From contig NZ_CAMPJD010000076.1 in the NCBI RefSeq assembly GCF_946886695.1, positions 1 through 10,821 of the forward strand: a stretch of DNA of 10,821 nt, given 5' to 3'. Below, piece by piece: positions 6,024 to 10,821 of the stretch (positions are counted from its first letter, which is position 1; each line of letters starts with the position of its first letter). The notes below the pieces were generated by a model. It saw nothing but the letters and a program-made list of their open reading frames with translations, searched no databases and was not told the DNA's origin. The position numbers and the translations under genes were made by a program. This DNA comes from an uncultured Pseudoxanthomonas sp. (GTDB taxonomy: Bacteria; Pseudomonadota; Gammaproteobacteria; Xanthomonadales; Xanthomonadaceae).

Positions 6024-8666
6024 TCAGGTGGGGGTGTCCATGCCGGCGCGCAGCGCGTCGCGCAGCGCATCCTGCAAGGAAATGTCGGCAAGCGGCTGGT
6101 CGTGCTCGTCAGTGATCTGGAAAACGTCTTCCGCCCGCTCGCCGAACGTGGCGATGCGTGCGTCGTGCACGCGCAGGCCCTGCTGGCGCAGCACCTGGGC
6201 CACGTCCGACAGCAGTCCCGGGCGGTCGGGCGCGACCAGGCCGAGGATGGTGCGACGCCCGTCGGGCGTGGTGCCGAACTCGATGCGCGGCGCGAAACGG
6301 AAGTGCCTGAGCTGGCGCGGTACCGCGCGCCGCGACGTGCGCACGCTGCCGAGCGGTCGCGCCAGCGCCTCACCGAGCGTGCGCTCGATGTCGCCGGGAT
6401 CGCGTGGCGCATACGCATCGGCGGGCAGCACTTCGAAGGTGTCGTAGACCGCGCCCTGCGGCCCCACCAGCACGCGCGCCTGGTGGATGGCGAAGCCCAT
6501 GCGGTCGAGCGTGGCGAGGATCGCGGCAAACAGGCCGTCGCGGTCGGGCGAATGCACGAACACTTCCATCGCATCCGCGTCATCGGCGATGCGGCGCGCA
6601 CGCACCCGCGTCTCGCCGGCGATGGCGCCTCGGATGGCATGGGCCTGCCACGCCAGCTGCTCGGGGCGGAAGCGCAGGAAGCTCTCTTCCGGCATGGCGG
6701 CGAACAGCGCATCCGCCTGCGCGGCCGACATGCCCTGCACCTCCAGCAGTGCGCGTACGCTGCCACGGGCTTCGTCCAGCCGCTCGTCCAGCGCCACCGG
6801 ATTCTCCAGGCCTTCGCGCAGCACGCGGCGCGCGGCGAAATACAGATCCGCCAGCAATCGGTCCTTCCATGCGTTCCACAGCTTGGGGCTGGTGCCGGCG
6901 ATGTCCGCACAGGTCAGCAGGTACAGATAATCCAGGCGCTCGCGATCCTCGACCAGCGCGGCGAACGCATGGATGACCTCCGGATCGGAAATGTCCTGCT
7001 TCTGCGCCGTCACCGACATGCGCAGGTGTTGCTCGACCAGCCACGCCACGAGCGCGGTGTCGGCATCACTGAGCGCGTGCGCGGCGCAGAACTCGCGCGC
7101 ATCCACCGCACCGAGCTCCGAGTGGTCGCCGCCGCGGCCCTTGGCGATGTCATGGAACAGGCCGGCCAACAGGAGCAGTTCGGGCTTGCGCAGGCGTGGC
7201 CAGACTTCGTGCGCGATGGAGAAGCGATCGTCGGCGCGGCCGGCGGCGAACGCCGCGATGTTCCGCAGCACCATCAGCGTGTGCTGGTCGACGGTGTAGA
7301 CGTGGAACAGGTCGAACTGCATGCGCCCGGACACGCGCGCGAACGCGGGGATCCATTGCCCCAGCACGCCAAGGCGCGCCATGCGGGTCAGGGTTTCCAC
7401 CGCGCGCGGCCCGCGCAGCAGCGCCATGAAGGCGTCGCGCTGCGCGCGCGTGGCCTCGGGATAGGCGGACAGCTTGGGCAGGGCTTCGGCCAGCGCGCGG
7501 GCGGTGCGCGAGTGCAGGCCGCGCACCTGCGTATGCGCTGCCCAGACCGCGAACAGCGCGAACACCCGGCCGACGTCGTTCGCCGGCCAATCGCCGTCGC
7601 GGGCAGCCAGGTAACCGCGACGCAGCGCAAAGTGGTCGTCCAACGGTTCGGGCAAGGCCTCGCCGTCGAACTGCTCTTCGAACCGCTGCAGCAGGCGATC
7701 GCTGATGCGCCGCACGATGGCCGCGCTGCGATAGAAGCCCTGCATCATCTTCTCGACGCCGAGGCTCCCGGCGTCGTCTGCAAAGCCCAGCCGCTGCGCC
7801 AGCGTTTTCTGGTAGTCGAAGCGCAGGCGTTCTTCCGGTCGGTTCGCCACGCGATGCAGGCCATAGCGCAGCCGGCCCAGTGCGCGCCGTTCGCGCGCCA
7901 GCGCGGCGGCTTCGTCGGGCCCCAGGTGGCCCAGCCCCACCAGTGCCTCCAGGTCGCGCACGCCGAAAGTACGCAGCGCCATCCAGCCCAGCGTGTGCAG
8001 GTCGCGCAGGCCGCCAGGGCCTTCCTTGATGTTGGGCTCCAGGTTGTCCGAGGTGTCGCCGAAGCGCGCGTGGCGGTTGCGCAGCTCCTCGCGCTTGGCG
8101 ACGAAGAAGTCCCGCGCGGGCCACACCCGCGCCGGGCCGATGGCATCGATCAGCAGGCCTTCGTCGACCGGCTCGCCGACGATCAGCCGCTCTTCGATCA
8201 GGGCGGTCAGCACGCTCTGGTCGGCAGCGGCGGCCGCCGTGCACTGCCCCGCCGAACGCACGCTGTGGCTGATCGGCAGGCCAGCGTCCCAGAGCAAAGC
8301 GAACAGGCGCGCCACGGCGCCATGGTGGGCCTGCTGCACGTCGGAAGCGGCCAGCACCAGCACGTCGACGTCGGAGTGCGGGAACAGTTCGCCGCGGCCG
8401 TACCCACCGACCGCGAACAGCGCCATGGGCGCATCCGCAGGAATGCAGCGCGCCCAGGCGTCCTTCAGCAGGTGGTCGACCGCCCGCGCGCGCAGCGCGA
8501 GGATGCGGTCCATGCCGTCGTCCTGGTCGAAGCGCTTGTCCAGCCGTGCATCGGTGTGGCCCAGCGACGTCCGCGCCGCCGCCGACCAGGCCGCGTCATC
8601 AGCCGCGTCCGGGCCGATGTCCGGAAGCCGCGTCGCCTGTCCGTTCGCGGCTGTCGGGGTACTCAC
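6024..8666 (-). CDS. glnD: Bifunctional [PII] uridylyltransferase / uridylyl-removing enzyme
   Basis: 880 residues from GTG 8666 (E. coli GlnD 890). It uridylylates PII proteins (GlnB/GlnK) when glutamine is low and removes UMP when glutamine is high, thereby controlling glutamine synthetase and nitrogen genes. Domains in order: the nucleotidyltransferase motif [17 protein letters not shown] (87-103, metal ligands Asp99 and Asp101); a helical linker with [18 protein letters not shown] sequence (here [17 protein letters not shown]); an HD hydrolase domain with [11 protein letters not shown] and [19 protein letters not shown] (His505, Asp506); then two ACT domains (about 695-750, [16 protein letters not shown], and about 800-875, [19 protein letters not shown]), which sense glutamine. 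The GTG start overlaps the map TGA as GTGA, a coupled junction. An in-frame ATG at 8741 lies wholly in map and gives Arg-rich translation, so it was rejected. All activity motifs are present. Confidence 0.96.
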   Translation of the reverse strand: MSTPTAANGQATRLPDIGPDAADDAAWSAAARTSLGHTDARLDKRFDQDDGMDRILALRARAVDHLLKDAWARCIPADAPMALFAVGGYGRGELFPHSDVDVLVLAASDVQQAHHGAVARLFALLWDAGLPISHSVRSAGQCTAAAAADQSVLTALIEERLIVGEPVDEGLLIDAIGPARVWPARDFFVAKREELRNRHARFGDTSDNLEPNIKEGPGGLRDLHTLGWMALRTFGVRDLEALVGLGHLGPDEAAALARERRALGRLRYGLHRVANRPEERLRFDYQKTLAQRLGFADDAGSLGVEKMMQGFYRSAAIVRRISDRLLQRFEEQFDGEALPEPLDDHFALRRGYLAARDGDWPANDVGRVFALFAVWAAHTQVRGLHSRTARALAEALPKLSAYPEATRAQRDAFMALLRGPRAVETLTRMARLGVLGQWIPAFARVSGRMQFDLFHVYTVDQHTLMVLRNIAAFAAGRADDRFSIAHEVWPRLRKPELLLLAGLFHDIAKGRGGDHSELGAVDAREFCAAHALSDADTALVAWLVEQHLRMSVTAQKQDISDPEVIHAFAALVEDRERLDYLYLLTCADIAGTSPKLWNAWKDRLLADLYFAARRVLREGLENPVALDERLDEARGSVRALLEVQGMSAAQADALFAAMPEESFLRFRPEQLAWQAHAIRGAIAGETRVRARRIADDADAMEVFVHSPDRDGLFAAILATLDRMGFAIHQARVLVGPQGAVYDTFEVLPADAYAPRDPGDIERTLGEALARPLGSVRTSRRAVPRQLRHFRFAPRIEFGTTPDGRRTILGLVAPDRPGLLSDVAQVLRQQGLRVHDARIATFGERAEDVFQITDEHDQPLADISLQDALRDALRAGMDTPT

Positions 8667-9439
8667 AGGTCGTTGTCGTCGCCCGGCACGCGGGTCAGGA
8701 TCTCGACGCCGTCCTCGGTCACCGCGACGGTGTGTTCCCATTGCGCGGACAGCTTGCGGTCCTTGGTGACCACGGTCCAGCCGTCGGGCAGCACGCGGGT
8801 GTGGCGCGCACCCTCGTTGATCATCGGTTCGATGGTGAACGTCATGCCCGGCTTCAGCACCACGCCTTCGCCCGGACGGCCGTAGTGCAGCACCTGCGGC
8901 TCGTCGTGGTAGACCTTGCCGATGCCGTGCCCGCAGTACTCGCGCACCACGCTGAAGCGCTCCCCTTCGGCGTACTGCTGGATCGCGTGGCCCACGTCGC
9001 CCAGGGTGGCGCCCGGCTTCACCGCGCGGATGCCGCGGAACATGGCCTCGCGGGTGACGTCCACCAGCCGCTTCGCCATCACCGACGGGGTGCCGACGAT
9101 GTACATGCGGCTGGTGTCGCCGTGCCAGCCGTCCTTGATGACGGTGACGTCGATGTTGACGATGTCGCCGTCCTTCAGGATCTTGGATGGGGACGGGATG
9201 CCGTGGCAGATGACGTTGTTGACCGAGGTGCAGACCGTGGCCGGGAAGCCCTTGTAGCCCACGTTGGCCGGGATCGCCTTCTGCACGTTGACGATGTGAT
9301 CGTGGCAGATGCGGTCCAGTTCGGCGGTGGTGACGCCCGGCTTCACGTGCGGGGCGACCACCTGCAGCACTTCGGCGGCGAGGCGGCCGGCGATGCGCAT
9401 CTGGGCGAGGTCTTCGGGAGTCTTGAGCTGGATGGCCAT
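8663..9439 (-). CDS. map: Methionine aminopeptidase, type I
   Basis: 258 residues. It removes the initiator Met from nascent proteins with small second residues. The catalytic set falls at the same numbers as in E. coli MetAP: His79 (VICHGIP), Asp97 and Asp108 ([17 protein letters not shown]), His171 ([11 protein letters not shown], also His178), Glu204 (TIEPMI) and Glu235 (QWEHTVAV). There is no N-terminal zinc-finger extension, so it is the short class 1a form. The ATG at 9439 is favoured over one 18 bp upstream because [11 protein letters not shown] aligns with the family start. The gene is divergent from rpsB, a common arrangement in gammaproteobacteria, and leads into glnD through a 4-bp overlap. 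Its product is also what exposes Cys2 of AsnB from the same cluster. Confidence 0.97.
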   Translation of the reverse strand: MAIQLKTPEDLAQMRIAGRLAAEVLQVVAPHVKPGVTTAELDRICHDHIVNVQKAIPANVGYKGFPATVCTSVNNVICHGIPSPSKILKDGDIVNIDVTVIKDGWHGDTSRMYIVGTPSVMAKRLVDVTREAMFRGIRAVKPGATLGDVGHAIQQYAEGERFSVVREYCGHGIGKVYHDEPQVLHYGRPGEGVVLKPGMTFTIEPMINEGARHTRVLPDGWTVVTKDRKLSAQWEHTVAVTEDGVEILTRVPGDDNDL

Positions 9440-9445
9440 TGGCCG

Positions 9446-9474
9446 ATTATCCCCCATTTGGCGCCCGGGCTGAA
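9446..9474 (-). promoter_or_regulatory. Candidate map promoter, possibly leaderless
   Basis: On the minus strand TTCAGC (9474-9469), a 17-bp spacer, then GATAAT (9451-9446, 5/6 match to the -10 box). The A of the map ATG is 7 nt past the -10 hexamer, exactly where transcription should begin. A GGGGG run just upstream is a poor Shine-Dalgarno match. If the promoter is real, map mRNA is leaderless; alternatively the start lies further upstream in the shared 320-bp map/rpsB spacer. Confidence 0.4.
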
Positions 9475-9515
9475 CGGCCGGGGCCCACTGCCCAGGGCAA
9501 CAAGACGGGGCCGGT

Positions 9516-9545
9516 TTGCGGCGAGAGGGGCAAGACCGCTATACT
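9516..9545 (+). promoter_or_regulatory. Candidate rpsB promoter
   Basis: TTGCGG (9516-9521), an 18-bp spacer and TATACT (9540-9545, 5/6). The downstream bases are GC-rich (cccgcggc), like the GC-rich discriminator common in ribosomal protein promoters. Initiation near 9552 would leave a leader of about 209 nt before rpsB. Confidence 0.6.
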
Positions 9546-9551
9546 CCCGCG

Positions 9552-9760
9552 GCTTCGCGCCCGGGTTCGCCCGGCCGGACCGCCCACGTCGGGCGACACC
9601 GACGAATCCACACCTGCTGCCCCAACCCGTGCCGGGGTGCCCTTCGCTGAAGGGTTCGGACACGGAAGCCGCAGGGAGGCCCAACCCCGGAACCCCGCCC
9701 TCACCGGCGCCGTCCTCCATCGAACCGGACGGTGGGTTCCCCTTCGATGGAGTCATTGCA
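9552..9760 (+). promoter_or_regulatory. Structured 5' leader of rpsB with SD-sequestering hairpin
   Basis: About 209 nt of non-coding leader with four local stems: 9561-9574 (CCGGG/CCCGG, UUCG tetraloop), 9581-9595 (CGCCC/GGGCG), 9640-9654 (CCCTTC/GAAGGG), and 9715-9724 with 9743-9752 (CTCCATCGAA/TTCGATGGAG, 10 bp perfect). The last contains the GGAG Shine-Dalgarno at 9749-9752, 8 nt before the rpsB ATG, so ribosome access depends on opening it. In E. coli, S2 represses rpsB-tsf through the rpsB 5' UTR. By analogy this leader is a likely S2-responsive element, although binding is inferred. Confidence 0.6.
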
Positions 9761-10564
9761 ATGCCCCAAGTCACCATGCGCCAGATGCTGGAAGCCGGCG
9801 TCCATTTCGGCCACCAGACCCGCTACTGGAACCCCAAGATGGCGCCGTACATCTTCGGTGCCCGCGGCAAGATCCACATCATCAACCTCGAGAAGACCGT
9901 TCCGCTGTTCAACGACGCGATGAACTTCATCTCGGGCGTCGCGCAGAAGCGCGGCACCATCCTGTTCCTGGGCACCAAGCGCAGCGCGCGTGAGGCCGTG
10001 AAGGAAGAAGCCGAGCGTTGCGGCATGCCGTTCATGACCCAGCGCTGGCTGGGCGGCACGCTGACCAACTTCGCCACCGTGAAGAAGTCGGTCGCCCGCC
10101 TGAAGGAACTGGAAGCCGCCGAAACCGACGGCACGTTCGAGAAGCTGGTCAAGCACGAAGTGCTGGGCCTGCGCCGCGAGCGCGAGAAGCTGCTGGCCTC
10201 GCTGGGCGGCATCAAGGAAATGAACCGCCTGCCCGACGCGCTGTTCGTGATCGACATCGGCCACGAGGACATCGCCATCAAGGAAGCCAAGAAGCTCGGC
10301 ATCCCGGTGATCGCGGTGGTCGACTCGAACTACGACCCGGCCCTGGTCGACTACGCCATCCCCGGCAACGACGACGCCATCCGCGCCGTGCAGCTGTACG
10401 CCCGCGCCGCCGCCGACGCCGTGCTGGAAGGCAAGGCCGCCCAGCCGAACGCCGCCAGCGTGCGCGAGGAAGAGTTCGCCGAAGGTGGCGACGACAAGGG
10501 TGCCCGTCGCGCCCCGGCCAAGAAGGCCGCCGGCAAGAAGTCCGACGAAGCCGCCGCCGAGTAA
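9761..10564 (+). CDS. rpsB: 30S ribosomal protein S2
   Basis: 267 residues, beginning [27 protein letters not shown], the hallmark S2 N-terminus, with [62 protein letters not shown] and [13 protein letters not shown] in the expected order. S2 binds the 30S subunit at the head-body junction and is needed for S1 attachment. The protein carries an acidic/basic low-complexity C-terminal tail from about residue 230 ([20 protein letters not shown] then [12 protein letters not shown]), rich in Ala and Lys, which is longer than the E. coli end and typical of this group. Start 9761 has GGAG 8 nt upstream. It is followed after 196 bp by tsf, the usual operon partner. Confidence 0.98.
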   Translation: MPQVTMRQMLEAGVHFGHQTRYWNPKMAPYIFGARGKIHIINLEKTVPLFNDAMNFISGVAQKRGTILFLGTKRSAREAVKEEAERCGMPFMTQRWLGGTLTNFATVKKSVARLKELEAAETDGTFEKLVKHEVLGLRREREKLLASLGGIKEMNRLPDALFVIDIGHEDIAIKEAKKLGIPVIAVVDSNYDPALVDYAIPGNDDAIRAVQLYARAAADAVLEGKAAQPNAASVREEEFAEGGDDKGARRAPAKKAAGKKSDEAAAE

Positions 10565-10576
10565 TCCGGCTGCAAT

Positions 10577-10602
10577 GCCGCCGCGCCATGCTGCGCGGCG
10601 GC
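10577..10602 (+). terminator. GC-rich hairpin after rpsB, possible partial terminator
   Basis: GCCGCCGCGC and GCGCGGCGGC form a perfect 10-bp stem with loop CATGCT, starting 12 nt past the rpsB stop, followed by a pyrimidine-rich run TCATGTTCTTCCTTCTCC. Since tsf lies just downstream in the same operon, it probably lowers rather than ends transcription, or protects the rpsB mRNA 3' end. Confidence 0.55.
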
Positions 10603-10610
10603 TCATGTTC

Positions 10611-10736
10611 TTCCTTCTCCCCTTGGGAGAAGGTGCCCGAAGGGCGGTTGAGGGTACCGGCAACACGTTGACGCTCAGGGCGTCGCGATCCCACCGGCCC
10701 CCACCCCAACCCCTCTCCCGACGGGAGAGGGGCTTT
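10611..10736. repeat. Dispersed intergenic repeat element with hairpin at each end
   Basis: The left end is a 9-bp hairpin CCTTCTCCC-CTT-GGGAGAAGG (10613-10633) followed by TGCCCGAAGGGCGGTTGAGGG. The right end is a 10-bp hairpin CCCCTCTCCC-GAC-GGGAGAGGGG (10710-10732). Read inverted, the right end (CCTCTCCC..GGGAGAGG..GGTTGGGG) resembles the left, so the ends form an imperfect inverted repeat of a small element of about 125 bp, with no coding capacity. Such 'CCCTCTCCC...GGGAGAGGG' units are scattered between genes in xanthomonads. Here the element fills most of the rpsB-tsf spacer and could act as a processing or attenuation site. Confidence 0.6.
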
Positions 10737-10748
10737 GCCAATCCAAAC

Positions 10749-10753
10749 AGAGG
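10749..10753 (+). promoter_or_regulatory. Ribosome binding site of tsf
   Basis: AGAGG, with the match continuing as AGAGGTAA, lies 7 nt before the GTG at 10761 and supports that start. Confidence 0.7.
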
Positions 10754-10760
10754 TAATCCC

Positions 10761-10821
10761 GTGGAAATCACCGCTTCCCTGGTCAAGGAACTGCGCGAGC
10801 GCACCGGCGCCGGCATGATGG
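10761..10821 (+). CDS. tsf: Elongation factor Ts, N-terminal end (3' end outside window)
   Basis: Twenty codons are visible, VEITASLVKELRERTGAGMM (initiator read as Met), which is the conserved N-terminal UBA-like segment of EF-Ts that contacts EF-Tu. EF-Ts recycles EF-Tu by promoting GDP release. The start is GTG rather than ATG, with an AGAGG site upstream; compared with the common 'MAEITASLV' start it lacks the Ala at residue 2. It follows rpsB as in most bacteria. The remaining about 270 residues lie beyond the window. Confidence 0.95.
   Translation, partial: MEITASLVKELRERTGAGMM

Noticed and set aside
5898..8885. A 995-codon open frame on the plus strand opposite glnD
   Set aside because: Also a shadow of high third-position GC in glnD. 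The minus strand has complete nucleotidyltransferase, HD and ACT motifs, whereas the plus-strand product has none.
8546..9760. In-frame upstream extension of rpsB to 8546
   Set aside because: The extension is antisense to map and crosses the rpsB promoter and leader. The S2 family begins at [10 protein letters not shown], with an SD 8 nt upstream of 9761.
1..10821. CRISPR arrays, tRNA/rRNA genes, IS transposases, phage or toxin-antitoxin genes
   Set aside because: None was recognised on either strand; nearly all sequence is accounted for by housekeeping genes, short spacers, leaders and small repeats.

Overview
The window is a GC-rich, gene-dense chromosomal segment. Its gene order and protein features point to the Xanthomonadaceae/Lysobacteraceae (Lysobacter, Pseudoxanthomonas or Luteimonas-like gammaproteobacteria); the species cannot be fixed from this sequence alone. 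Nearly everything is housekeeping: nitrogen sensing, lysine/diaminopimelate and asparagine synthesis, protein maturation and translation.

Layout. Positions 1-1176 (+) hold the 3' part of a penicillin-acylase-family gene. It meets, tail to tail with a 13-bp overlap, the end of a long minus-strand block. Read 5' to 3' on the minus strand, that block is map (methionine aminopeptidase), glnD (PII uridylyltransferase), dapD, an arsC/yffB-like gene, dapE, an asparagine-rich leader peptide with an attenuator, asnB, and a small SnoaL/NTF2-like gene. Several junctions are tightly coupled: map/glnD share GTGA, arsC-like/dapE share ATGA, and asnB/SnoaL are 2 nt apart. Divergent from map, on the plus strand, are rpsB (ribosomal protein S2, with a long structured leader) and the first 20 codons of tsf (EF-Ts).

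How it works together. GlnD reads glutamine and sets the PII state. DapD and DapE are two steps of the succinylase route to meso-diaminopimelate and lysine. AsnB makes asparagine from aspartate with glutamine as nitrogen donor. Both DAP and Asn synthesis draw on aspartate, so the cluster links nitrogen status to aspartate-family products. rpsB-tsf is the usual translation operon.

Main discovery candidate. The 255-bp gap between dapE and asnB is not empty. It encodes a 27-residue peptide with 7 asparagines (core INNNRNN...NN), followed 24 nt later by a perfect 13-bp stem with a T-rich tail just before asnB. The leader contains mutually exclusive pairings: an 11-bp outer stem, a hairpin with the second Asn-Asn codon pair at its loop, and a segment that can instead pair with the 5' arm of the terminator. 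This is the architecture expected of ribosome-mediated transcription attenuation responding to charged tRNA-Asn, a specificity I do not know as an established class in Gram-negative bacteria. Secondary points are an SD-sequestering 10-bp stem at rpsB, possible leaderless starts for map and the Asn leader peptide, and dispersed palindromic repeats at 5011-5050 and in the rpsB-tsf spacer.
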